Source of the DNA: Pseudonocardia sp. MH-G8
GTDB lineage: Bacteria > Actinomycetota > Actinomycetes > Mycobacteriales > Pseudonocardiaceae
Assembly (NCBI RefSeq): GCF_002262885.1
Contig: NZ_NKYF01000005.1
Coordinates: 1-64,000, forward strand
Direction: 5' to 3'
DNA length: 64,000 nucleotides
In this document: positions 25,050-32,453 of the stretch, one piece after another
Numbering within the stretch: position 1 is the first letter of the stretch
Layout: every line of letters starts with the position of its first letter
Translations under genes and position numbers: made by a program
The notes under the pieces: model-generated
The model's input: only the letters and a program-made list of their open reading frames with translations
The model's database searches: none
Told to the model about the DNA's origin: nothing

Positions 25050-26300
25050 GTGGGATCGATGGTCATCAGCGGCGGTACGGACGGCATCGGGAAGGCCGTG
25101 GCGCTCGCCCACCTCGGCCGCGGCGGCGAGGTGGCGGTGATCGGGCGCGACGAGGCGAAGGGCGCCGCGTTCCTGGAGGACGCCGCGGCGCTCGGCGCGG
25201 CGGATCGCGCCCACTTCGTGCGGGCCGACCTGAGCCTCGTCGCGGGCACGCGCGCCGCGATCGACGAGATCCGGACGATCTTCACCAGGGTCGACGCGCT
25301 CGTGCTCTGCGCGCGCCACCACCGGTCCACGCGGCGCGTCACGGCCGAGGGTTTCGAGCACACCTTCGCGCTGTACTACCTGAGCCGCTTCGTCCTGAGC
25401 CACGAGATGGCCGACCTGCTCGACGCCGCCGACGCGCCGGTCGTGCTCAACGTCGCCGGCCGGCCCGGCGACGGCACGGACGCGGTCGACTGGGACGACC
25501 TGCAGGGCGAGCGCCGCTACGACGGCATGCGCGCCCTCGCGCAGGCCGGCCGGCTCACCGACCTGCTCGGGATCGGGTTCGCGCAGGACCGGGTGTCGGC
25601 GAAGGCACGGTACGTGCTGCTGTTCCCGGGCGTGGTGGCCACGAGCTTCTCCGGGGAGTACGACGCGGCCACCGCTGCCGCGGTCGAGGCGCTGCGGGCG
25701 AGCGCGACACCGGTCGACGAGGCGATCCTCCCGATCCTCGACGTGCTGGACCACCCGCCGGTCGAGCCGCTCAGCGCGTTCGACACCGGACGGCGGCTGG
25801 CGGTGGACACCCCGGCGTTCGACGTCGCGCCGGCGCGGCGGCTGCACGCCGAGACGGTCCGCCTGCTGTCCCGGCTCGCCTCGGCCGAGCCGGGCGTCTC
25901 CCCCGCGAAGCTGCGCCGGCTGCTGGACCGTCCCGTGTTCGCCACGGTGGCGACGGTCCAGCCCGACGGCAGCCCGCACCAGTCGGTGGTGTGGGTGACC
26001 AGGGACGGCGACGACGTGCTGTTCGCGGTGGCCGTGGGCAGTCGCAAGGAACGCAACCTGCGCCGCGACCCGCGGGTGAGCGTGCTGCTGACCCCGCCCG
26101 AGGCTCCCTACACCTACGCGGCGGTGCACGGCCGCGCGACGATGCGGGAGGACGGGGCCGGCGCGCTCCGCGACGCCCTGGCCGTGAAGTACACCGGCGC
26201 GACCTACGCCGAGCACAACCCGGAGGCCGCGGCCCGCAACGGCGAGGTCGCCATGACGGTCGTGCGCGTCGCCCCGGAGCGTGTGGTGGGTCGGCTCTGA
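25050..26300 (+). CDS. SDR-PPOX fusion oxidoreductase
   Basis: A 416-residue two-domain protein. Residues 1 to about 285 form a short-chain dehydrogenase with the nucleotide motif SGGTDGIGKAV. The usual YxxxK catalytic pair reads YDGMR (about 157), with Arg in the lysine position. Residues from about 290 to 416 are a PPOX/F420-dependent flavin-barrel domain (RPVFATVATVQPDGSP; RKERNLRRDPRVS). Both domains are complete and joined in one frame, a combination I do not know as a standard architecture. GTG at 25050 fits the AGGGGGAG box 8 bases upstream better than ATG 25059. F420, FMN or heme could be the cofactor of the second domain. It is divergent from the MarR gene. Confidence 0.82.
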   Translation: MGSMVISGGTDGIGKAVALAHLGRGGEVAVIGRDEAKGAAFLEDAAALGAADRAHFVRADLSLVAGTRAAIDEIRTIFTRVDALVLCARHHRSTRRVTAEGFEHTFALYYLSRFVLSHEMADLLDAADAPVVLNVAGRPGDGTDAVDWDDLQGERRYDGMRALAQAGRLTDLLGIGFAQDRVSAKARYVLLFPGVVATSFSGEYDAATAAAVEALRASATPVDEAILPILDVLDHPPVEPLSAFDTGRRLAVDTPAFDVAPARRLHAETVRLLSRLASAEPGVSPAKLRRLLDRPVFATVATVQPDGSPHQSVVWVTRDGDDVLFAVAVGSRKERNLRRDPRVSVLLTPPEAPYTYAAVHGRATMREDGAGALRDALAVKYTGATYAEHNPEAAARNGEVAMTVVRVAPERVVGRL

Positions 26301-26393
26301 ATCCGCAGGAGCTGTGTCCGATCTGCCGGACGGCTGTCCGCATGGTGGCCGTCCGCGATCCGCTGTGCGCGCTTCCGGCGGGCGAGAGGAACC

Positions 26394-26463
26394 TTGACAG
26401 TCGTTCGAGGCCTCCGGCATCGTCCGGGCTGTCCGCGACGCGGACGACTGTCCACGAACAGTC
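26394..26463 (+). promoter_or_regulatory. P450 operon promoter and candidate operator
   Basis: TTGACA (26394-26399) and CATCGT (26418-26423) are 18 bp apart. Downstream, GACTGT and ACAGTC (26446-26451, 26458-26463) form a perfect inverted repeat, and ACAGTC occurs again inside the -35 region. GGGAGG at 26487-26492 serves the ATG at 26501. The 200 bp between 26301 and 26500 hold no other gene. Confidence 0.45.
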
Positions 26464-26500
26464 TCGTGGGTCTGCAGCGTTGCCCCGGGAGGACCTCGGA

Positions 26501-27691
26501 ATGCCCACCACCTCCGCCGTGCCGACGTACGGATCCGACATCTACGAGGACGACGCGCTCCTCGAACCGTACGAGCACTACCGCGCCCTGCGGGAGCTCG
26601 GGCCTGCGGTCTGGCTCGAGCAGCACGGCGCGTTCGCCGTCGCGCGCCACACGGAGGCCCGCGCCGTCCTGCTGGACACCGACACGTTCCGCTCGGCGGG
26701 CGGCATCGCCCTCAACGAGCCGGCCAACCAGGCGATCCTGGGCTGCACGCTCGCCAGCGACGGCGACCTGCACGCCACGCTGCGCAAGGTGGTGGCGCAC
26801 CGGCTCACCCCGCGCGCGCTGCGCCCGATGCGTGACCTGGTGACCGAACGCGCCGACGAGCTCGTGGCGCGACTCGTCCGGCAGGGGTCGTTCGACGCGG
26901 TCTCCGACCTCGCCCGCGCGCTGCCGCTCTCGATCGTCCCGGACTTCATCGGCTGGCCGCAGGAGGGCCGCGAGCACCTCCTGGAATGGGCCGGCGCCAA
27001 CTTCGACTCCTTCGGGCCGATGAACCCGCGCGCGGAGCGGGCGATGCCCAAGTGCGGCGAGATGGCCGCCTACGGCGCGGAGATGGTGCGCACCGGCAAC
27101 GTTCTGCCCGGCAGCCTCGGTGCGGGCGTGCTCGAGGCGCGGGACCGGGGCGAGATCAGCACCGAGCAGAGCATGATGCTGATGCTCGACTACCTGGCGC
27201 CGTCGCTGGACACCACCATCAGCGCCGTCGGCAGCGCGGTGTGGCTGTTCGGGCAGCACCCCGAGCAGTGGGACCGCGTCCGGGCCGACCCCGGCCTCAT
27301 CCCGAACGCGGTGAACGAGGTGGTCCGGTTCGAGTCGCCGATCCGCGCGTTCGGCCGCCTCGCGGAGGTCGACACCGAGATCGGCGGGATCGCGGTCCCG
27401 GCGGGGTCCCGGGTGCTCGTGATCTACGCGGCCGCCAACCGTGACGAGCGCGTCTTCGAGCGCCCCGACGACTTCGACGTCACCCGCAGCAACGCGGTCC
27501 AGCAGCTCGGCTTCGGCGTCGGCGAGCACGGCTGCGCGGGCCAGGGCCTCGCCCGGATGGAGACGGAGTCGCTGCTCGCCGCGCTCGCCCGCGACGTCAC
27601 GCGGTTCCGCCTCGGCGCGCCCGAGCGCGCGCTGAACAACCTGATCCGGGCGTTCGGGTCGCTGCCGGTCACCGTCGAGACGGGGTCCTGA
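26501..27691 (+). CDS. Cytochrome P450
   Basis: A 396-residue soluble bacterial P450. Visible signatures are ExxR in NEVVRFES (about residue 275) and the heme loop FGVGEHGCAGQGLAR with the thiolate Cys near residue 345. The I-helix segment MLDYLAPSLDTTIS places Pro-Ser-Leu where A/G-G-x-D/E-T is usual, keeping the acid-threonine pair. It should hydroxylate an unknown substrate with electrons from the ferredoxin encoded 2 bp downstream. No ferredoxin reductase is nearby, so a general one must serve. The ATG has GGGAGG 8 bases upstream. Confidence 0.95.
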   Translation: MPTTSAVPTYGSDIYEDDALLEPYEHYRALRELGPAVWLEQHGAFAVARHTEARAVLLDTDTFRSAGGIALNEPANQAILGCTLASDGDLHATLRKVVAHRLTPRALRPMRDLVTERADELVARLVRQGSFDAVSDLARALPLSIVPDFIGWPQEGREHLLEWAGANFDSFGPMNPRAERAMPKCGEMAAYGAEMVRTGNVLPGSLGAGVLEARDRGEISTEQSMMLMLDYLAPSLDTTISAVGSAVWLFGQHPEQWDRVRADPGLIPNAVNEVVRFESPIRAFGRLAEVDTEIGGIAVPAGSRVLVIYAAANRDERVFERPDDFDVTRSNAVQQLGFGVGEHGCAGQGLARMETESLLAALARDVTRFRLGAPERALNNLIRAFGSLPVTVETGS

Positions 27692-27693
27692 AC

Positions 27694-27891
27694 GTGCGGA
27701 TCACCGTCGACCACGACCGGTGCGAGGGCCACGGCCTGTGCGAGGAGCAGGCACCCGAGGTCTACACGCTCGACGACGCGGGCGACGTCGTGCACCGGTT
27801 CGAGGGCCGCGACGTGCCCGACGAGCTCGCCGACGCCGCGGAGCGCGGTGCGACGGTCTGCCCGGTGGCCGCGTTGCGGGTGGCGAATTGA
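27694..27891 (+). CDS. 3Fe-4S ferredoxin
   Basis: A 65-residue single-cluster ferredoxin that donates electrons to the adjacent P450. The cluster ligands are Cys10 and Cys16 in DRCEGHGLC and Cys56 in ATVCPVAAL. The position that would hold a fourth cysteine is His13, a variant common among actinobacterial P450 ferredoxins and indicating a 3Fe-4S or His-ligated cluster. GTG at 27694 begins two bases after the P450 stop. Confidence 0.93.
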   Translation: MRITVDHDRCEGHGLCEEQAPEVYTLDDAGDVVHRFEGRDVPDELADAAERGATVCPVAALRVAN

Positions 27892-27910
27892 TCCCCGAGA
27901 GGAGAGATCG

Positions 27911-29104
27911 ATGACGACAGCACCCGAGACGATCGGGCGGACCGGTGGATCCGACCAGCAGGCGGACCTGATCACCGCGGCGCGCGGGCTCCAGCCGCTG
28001 CTGCGCGAGAACGCCGCCGCGGGCGAGGCCGCGGGGCAGCTCACCGCACCCGTGGTCGACGCCCTGCACGACGCCGGCCTGTTCGGCATGTGGGTGCCCG
28101 CGCCGCTCGGGGGAGCCGAGCTCGACCCGGTCTCCTCGCTCGAGGTCGTCCAGGCGCTGGCCGAGGCCGACCCGTCGGCGGCGTGGGTGACCATGGCTGC
28201 GGCACTGGCCACCGGCACCGGTGGTGCCTACCTCGGCGACGAGGCGGTCGCGGAGCTGTTCGGCGGCCCGCGCTTCCCCGTCGTGGCGGGCCAGGGCACC
28301 CGACCGGGTCGTGCCGTCCGCGATGACGGCGGCTACCGGCTCTCGGGCTCCTGGGGCTTCGCCTCGGGGATCAAGCACGCGAGCTGGATCCACACCCTCG
28401 CCGTCGTGGAGGAGACCGGAGACCCGCTGATCTTCGTGCTCCCCGTGGGGAAGGCCGACCTGGCCGACAACTGGGACGTGCTGGGCTTGGCGGCCACCGG
28501 CAGCATCGACTACACGATCGACGACGTGCACGTCCCGGCCGCGTTCACCCACCTCGGCCCCACCGAGACCCCGGTGCGCGGCGGCGCGCTGTTCACGCTC
28601 GGGATCATGCATCTGGCGTTGATCGGCCACTCGGGGTGGGCGTTGGGCGTCTCACGGCGCATGCTCGACGACCTGGCGCAGCTGGTCCGTGCCAAGGCGG
28701 GCCGCCCGGGAACGATGGCCGACAACCCGCGCTTCCAGGCCGTCTACGGCGAGGCCGAGGCCCGCTGGCACGCCGCGCGCGCCTTCGTCCATGAGACGTG
28801 GCGGGCGGTGGGCGCCACCATCGCCTCCGGTGCCGCACTGGACGTCGAGCAGAAGACGATGGCCCGCCTCGCGCTCTACCACGCCACCTGGACCGCGGAG
28901 GAGATCAGCGTGGCCGTGTACCGCGCGGGCGGCACCACCGCGCTGCGCTCGGGCGCGCTGCAGCAGTACTTCCGCGACATGCACGCCGGCACCCAGCACG
29001 TCACCTCCGCGCCGGGCGTCATCGAGGCCTGTGGACGGTCCCTCGGCGGCCTGGCTCCCGGTCACGACTGGCTCTACATGAACCTGGTGCCGCCGAAGGA
29101 GTAG
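27911..29104 (+). CDS. Acyl-CoA-dehydrogenase-fold flavoenzyme (monooxygenase-like)
   Basis: A 397-residue protein of the acyl-CoA dehydrogenase superfamily. The N-terminal helical domain (LFGMWVPAPLGGAELDP) and middle beta domain (YRLSGSWGFASGIKHASW) are typical. The C-terminal helix ends in FRDMHAGTQHVTSAP, the RD-x-H pattern of flavin-dependent monooxygenases such as DszC and HsaA, rather than the Glu base of fatty acyl-CoA dehydrogenases. It probably oxygenates with reduced flavin from another protein. It follows the ferredoxin by 19 bp with GAGAGG before the ATG, so it belongs to the P450 operon. Confidence 0.85.
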   Translation: MTTAPETIGRTGGSDQQADLITAARGLQPLLRENAAAGEAAGQLTAPVVDALHDAGLFGMWVPAPLGGAELDPVSSLEVVQALAEADPSAAWVTMAAALATGTGGAYLGDEAVAELFGGPRFPVVAGQGTRPGRAVRDDGGYRLSGSWGFASGIKHASWIHTLAVVEETGDPLIFVLPVGKADLADNWDVLGLAATGSIDYTIDDVHVPAAFTHLGPTETPVRGGALFTLGIMHLALIGHSGWALGVSRRMLDDLAQLVRAKAGRPGTMADNPRFQAVYGEAEARWHAARAFVHETWRAVGATIASGAALDVEQKTMARLALYHATWTAEEISVAVYRAGGTTALRSGALQQYFRDMHAGTQHVTSAPGVIEACGRSLGGLAPGHDWLYMNLVPPKE

Positions 29105-29184
29105 CGGGCGCCTCGATCGGGTGGCAGTCACTAGGCTGGGTGGCGCAGGCAGCCGACGTGGTCGGCCGCCACGGTGGGGGAGTC

Positions 29185-30057
29185 ATGAGCCAGGTCTTTC
29201 TCGTCACGGGCAGTTCACGGGGGCTCGGGCGCCGGATAGTCGATGCGGCTCTCGCGGCGGGGCACCGTGTCGTCGCCACCGCGCGTCGGCCGGAGCAGCT
29301 CGCGGACCTGGCCGACCGGTACGGGGAGCGCGTGCGCACGGCGGCCCTCGACGTCACCGACCCGGTGGCGGCCGTGGCGGCCGTCGGCGTGGCGGTGCAG
29401 GCCTTCGGCCGCCTCGACGTCGTGGTCAACAACGCCCGTCACGCCGACCTCGTGGCGATCGAGGACGTCGACCTCGAGGGCTTCCGCGCGCAGGTGGAGA
29501 CCACATTCTTCGGCCTCGTCACCGTCACGAAAGCCGCCCTCCCCGTGCTTCGGGAGCAGGGCCGCGGGCACATCGTGCAGGTGTCGTCGGTCGGCGGCCG
29601 GCTCGCCAGCGCCGGGTTCGGTGCCTACCAGGCGTCGACGTGGGCGGTCGGTGGCTTCGCGGGCGTGCTCGACCAGGAGGTGCGTCGACTCGGCATCCGG
29701 GTGACGGTCCTCGAGGCCGGCGCCATGCCGGTCGACCGGGCGGAGTCGGCGATGACGACTCCGCCGATCAGTGCGCCCTACGCGGCCACCGTCGGCGGCC
29801 GGGCGCGCATGGTGGCGGCGGGCGCGCGCGGCCGGGCCAGCGACCCGGCGAAGGTCGCCCAGGTGGTACTGGCCGTCGCGGCGATGGACGACCCGCCACT
29901 GCGGCTGCTGCTCGGCAGCGACGCCGTGCGCGTCGCCGGCATGGCGGCCCGCGACCTGGCCGACGCCGACGAGCGGTGGCACGAGCTCAGCGTCTCCACC
30001 GACCAGGACGAGTCGACCGCTGCCGATCTCGACCCGCTCGGCGCCGCCTCGCGCTGA
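29185..30057 (+). CDS. SDR-family protein lacking the catalytic lysine
   Basis: A 290-residue short-chain dehydrogenase by fold: TGSSRGLGRR cofactor loop at residues 9-18, D63-V64 type acid, and Ser in VQVSSVGG (about 134). The NNAG motif reads NNAR, and the active-site YxxxK reads YQAST (about 148-152), with Thr replacing the lysine (codon acg at about 29638). The enzyme may be inactive, altered in chemistry, or a binding protein. The ATG has a GGGGGA box 5-10 bases upstream. It lies 80 bp after the flavoenzyme and may be the last gene of the P450 group or have its own promoter. Confidence 0.82.
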   Translation: MSQVFLVTGSSRGLGRRIVDAALAAGHRVVATARRPEQLADLADRYGERVRTAALDVTDPVAAVAAVGVAVQAFGRLDVVVNNARHADLVAIEDVDLEGFRAQVETTFFGLVTVTKAALPVLREQGRGHIVQVSSVGGRLASAGFGAYQASTWAVGGFAGVLDQEVRRLGIRVTVLEAGAMPVDRAESAMTTPPISAPYAATVGGRARMVAAGARGRASDPAKVAQVVLAVAAMDDPPLRLLLGSDAVRVAGMAARDLADADERWHELSVSTDQDESTAADLDPLGAASR

Positions 30058-30121
30058 CCACGGCCACGCCGCCGAGGCGCGCCGCACGTCCTCCGCGCGC
30101 GCCTGTGGCTCGTCGCGCCCG

Positions 30122-31093
30122 TCACGGTGTGGACCGGGAGCGGTAGCCGCGCAGCCGCGTCAGGCCCGCCGGTGAGGCCGCCCCGAGGACGGGCGCAACC
30201 CCGTGGAGCAGGAGCGAAGCCAGGTCGTCGAGCACCCAGCAGCTGCCCAGGAGGCACGACATCGATGCCCAGCGCATCGCGTCGACCTCGACGACGCGGC
30301 CGTCCCGCACCGCCCCGAGCCGTCGCCACAGGGGTTGCTCGCGCAGGAAGGCCGGGTTCGCGGTCGGACCGGTGAGGAGCAGGACGAGGTCGGCGTCGTG
30401 CTCGGTGAACCGCTCCGCGGAGATCGGGACGAAGGGCTGCGCCGGGTCGGTCTGGCTGCGCTGCGCCCCGGGGCGGGGCAGATCCAGTTCCGCGATCACG
30501 GCTCCGGCGGGGGTGGCGGTGCCGAGCGCGTACAGCGACGCGCCGTCGAGGCCGGGGGAGAGCACCGACACCGTGGGCGCGCGGCCGCCGCGCAGCCGCG
30601 CGGCCGTCTCGGCCGCCCGGGCGTGGACGTCGGCCAGCACGTGCTGGACGCGGTCCGCGCCGCCCATACCGGCGGCGAGGGCTCGGCAGTCGGTGTCGAC
30701 GTCGCCGGTGCGCGGCACCGCGTGCAGGGGTGCGAGGCTGCTCAGCGCCCGGTCCGGCGGCGGGGTGTCGAAGCCGACGAGCAGGTCGGGCGCCAGCCGG
30801 GCCAGCCGCTCGAGGTCGATCTCGCCGCCGGCGTCGGACACGTCGGCCACGGGTGTCTCCTGGATCCGGGCGATGGCGTCCAGGAGCGGGTCGGCGGACA
30901 GGAACGACGCCGTGCCGACCTGCGTCGGGCCCAGGAGCAGGGCCAGTCCGGCCGCGGCGCCGCCGAGGGTGACCAGCCGGTCGGGCGGCGCCGTCGCGCC
31001 CGGGCCCGCGGTCGCAGAGGTGGCGCAGCCGGCGAGCAGAGCTCCCGCGCCGGCGAGCAGCGTCCGTCGGGTGAGCGGGCGACGACCAGGCAT
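30122..31093 (-). CDS. Metal-chelate/siderophore ABC substrate-binding lipoprotein
   Basis: A 323-residue class III periplasmic-type binding protein. Tat-like TRRTLLAG precedes the lipobox LLAGC, with Cys at about residue 20. The fold is the BtuF/FhuD type, with ELDLPRPG, FVPISAERF and ADLVLLL segments. It would deliver a ferric siderophore, heme or cobalamin to an ABC importer. No permease or ATPase lies here, so it is an orphan binder. GGAGG lies 5 bases before the ATG at 31093. It is divergent from a PP-loop gene. Confidence 0.85.
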   Translation of the reverse strand: MPGRRPLTRRTLLAGAGALLAGCATSATAGPGATAPPDRLVTLGGAAAGLALLLGPTQVGTASFLSADPLLDAIARIQETPVADVSDAGGEIDLERLARLAPDLLVGFDTPPPDRALSSLAPLHAVPRTGDVDTDCRALAAGMGGADRVQHVLADVHARAAETAARLRGGRAPTVSVLSPGLDGASLYALGTATPAGAVIAELDLPRPGAQRSQTDPAQPFVPISAERFTEHDADLVLLLTGPTANPAFLREQPLWRRLGAVRDGRVVEVDAMRWASMSCLLGSCWVLDDLASLLLHGVAPVLGAASPAGLTRLRGYRSRSTP

Positions 31094-31223
31094 CGTGTCC
31101 TCCGGGGCTCGGCGCGGCCGTTCGGCAACGCCCGCAGCGGAGGTCGTCCTGCGCCCCGCACCGGTTCCCGGCTCGCAGGAGAGGGCCCGAGCGCGAGGCG
31201 AGCGCGACTCGTCCACATCGACA

Positions 31224-31287
31224 CCCCGACTCGCGAGCCCGCGTGCCCGCGAGCCCGCGAGCCGGGCTGTGGCTGCACGTGTGTCGC
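31224..31287. repeat. GACTCGCG repeat, copy 1
   Basis: CCCCGACTCGCGAG (31224-31237) is followed by repeated CCCGCGAG units and GGCTGCACGTGTGTCGC (31271-31287). The same two components recur at 41086-41172. This copy lies in the divergent promoter region between 31093 and 31314, where a terminator role makes no sense. Confidence 0.5.
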
Positions 31288-31300
31288 GGTGCGGGGGCAC

Positions 31301-31306
31301 TAACGT
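31301..31306 (+). promoter_or_regulatory. -10 box of a leaderless promoter (PP-loop gene)
   Basis: TAACGT is followed by seven bases and the GTG at 31314, with no ribosome binding site. Confidence 0.45.
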
Positions 31307-31313
31307 CCGGCCG

Positions 31314-31979
31314 GTGCGGGGAACTCGTCGGGGCTGGGTGAGCTGGTCGTCGGGCAAGGACGCGGCGTTCGCCCTCGAGGCCGTGCGCGGCACCGTCGAG
31401 GTCGTCGGCCTGCTCACCACGCTTGACGCCGGGAGCGGGCGGGTCCCCGTGCACGGGGTGCCGCACGAGTTGGTGCGGGCGCAGGCCCGGGCGCTCGGGC
31501 TGCCGCTGCACGCCGTCGAGCTCCCGTGGCCGTGTCCCGGCGAGGTCTACGAGGCGCGGGTCGGTGAGGCGGTGGCCGGGGCGCGGCGCGACGGCGTCGA
31601 GCGGCTGGTGTTCGGCGACCTGCACCTGCGCGATGTCCGCGACTACCGGGAGGCCTCGCTGACCGGCTCGGGGGTCGTGCCGCTGTTCCCGCTGTGGGGA
31701 AGTCGCACCGCTGCGCTCGCGGCGGGGATGGTGCAGCGCGGGTTGCGCGCCGTCGTCACGTGCGTCGATCCCGCGCAGGCGCCCGGTGACCTGGCCGGCC
31801 GGTGGTTCGACGCGCGCTTCCTGGCCGACCTCCCGGGGGGTGTCGACCCGTGCGGGGAGCACGGGGAGTTCCACACGTTCGTCGTGGACGGCCCGGGGTT
31901 CGTCCACCCCGTCGAGGTCGAGGTCGGGGCCACGGTGGAGAGTGACGGCTTCGTGGTCGCCGAGCTCTCCGCAGGCTGA
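31314..31979 (+). CDS. PP-loop ATPase, diphthamide-synthetase (Dph6)-like
   Basis: A 221-residue ATP-pyrophosphatase. The PP-loop SSGKDA is at residues 12-17, the middle has VHGVPHELVRAQARALGLPL, and the end has the family motif CGEHGEFHTFV (about 180-190). Its relatives include the eukaryotic/archaeal diphthine-ammonia ligase, but bacteria do not make diphthamide, so it must adenylate and amidate or thiolate something else. Transcription appears leaderless from GTG 31314. It stands alone, divergent from the siderophore-type binding protein. Confidence 0.82.
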   Translation: MRGTRRGWVSWSSGKDAAFALEAVRGTVEVVGLLTTLDAGSGRVPVHGVPHELVRAQARALGLPLHAVELPWPCPGEVYEARVGEAVAGARRDGVERLVFGDLHLRDVRDYREASLTGSGVVPLFPLWGSRTAALAAGMVQRGLRAVVTCVDPAQAPGDLAGRWFDARFLADLPGGVDPCGEHGEFHTFVVDGPGFVHPVEVEVGATVESDGFVVAELSAG

Positions 31980-32057
31980 TCCTCGTCACCCGTTCGGCCC
32001 GGACGGGGAGAAGCTTGCTACCGTGTGGTTCGAGCGACCGCGTTGAATGGATGAGGC

Positions 32058-32183
32058 ATGGACGATCTCTGGGAAGTCGTACTGGACTACTGGACGGTGA
32101 CGATGTTCCTCCCTGCCGTCCTGCTCCTCCTCGCTTCGCTCGCCTTCGTCACGAGGGTGATGGACAAGAAGGCCGAGCGGTAA
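32058..32183 (+). CDS. 41-residue single-helix membrane protein
   Basis: ATG at 32058 opens a 41-codon frame: an acidic/aromatic N-terminus (MDDLWEVVLDYW), one hydrophobic helix (FLPAVLLLLASLAFV, about residues 17-32) and a basic tail (RVMDKKAER). This order fits an N-out, C-in small membrane protein. Its codons include less GC-rich ones (GAA, GTA, CCT) than its neighbours. TACCGT at 32020-32025 may be its -10 box. The ribosome binding site is weak (GAGG directly before the ATG). It resembles no family I recognise. Confidence 0.5.
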   Translation: MDDLWEVVLDYWTVTMFLPAVLLLLASLAFVTRVMDKKAER

Positions 32184-32280
32184 GAGTCATCGCTGCGCCG
32201 TGAGGCGCTGAGCGACCCGATCCGGCAGCGGAGCTCCTCCGCAGGCCGTTGATCCCCCGTGCGTCAGGTCGTCGCCTGGG

Positions 32281-32292
32281 TGAAACGTTTCA
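32281..32292. promoter_or_regulatory. Upstream LacI-type operator
   Basis: Perfect palindrome TGAAACGTTTCA, a classic LacI-family site. It lies 127 bp (centre to centre) above a second site at 32408, in the 270-bp gene-free region before the importer; no gene is seen in 32184-32453. Looping between the two is possible. Confidence 0.75.
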
Positions 32293-32365
32293 CGCCGCTG
32301 GAGACGCCCGTGCCGGTCCTCGCCGGCCGGCGTTCTCGCGCCCTCGTGGTGCCGCCCTCCAGGTC

Positions 32366-32394
32366 TTGACGCCGTCGAGGGCGAGCCCTATCGT
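32366..32394 (+). promoter_or_regulatory. Promoter of the rhamnoside importer operon
   Basis: TTGACG (32366-32371), 17-bp spacer, TATCGT (32389-32394): a good vegetative promoter. Transcription should start near 32401, so the operator at 32408 lies just downstream of the start. Confidence 0.7.
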
Positions 32395-32407
32395 CGGCCG
32401 CGCCTTC

Positions 32408-32419
32408 TGAAACGCTTCA
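32408..32419. promoter_or_regulatory. Promoter-proximal LacI-type operator
   Basis: TGAAACGCTTCA, a near-perfect palindrome differing by one base from the site at 32281. Its position about 7-18 bases after the presumed transcription start fits repression by roadblock. The LacI regulator at 39924 is the best candidate to bind it. Confidence 0.7.
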
Positions 32420-32453
32420 ATTCGAGCGCTCCCGTCCTGACAAAGAGGTCCCG

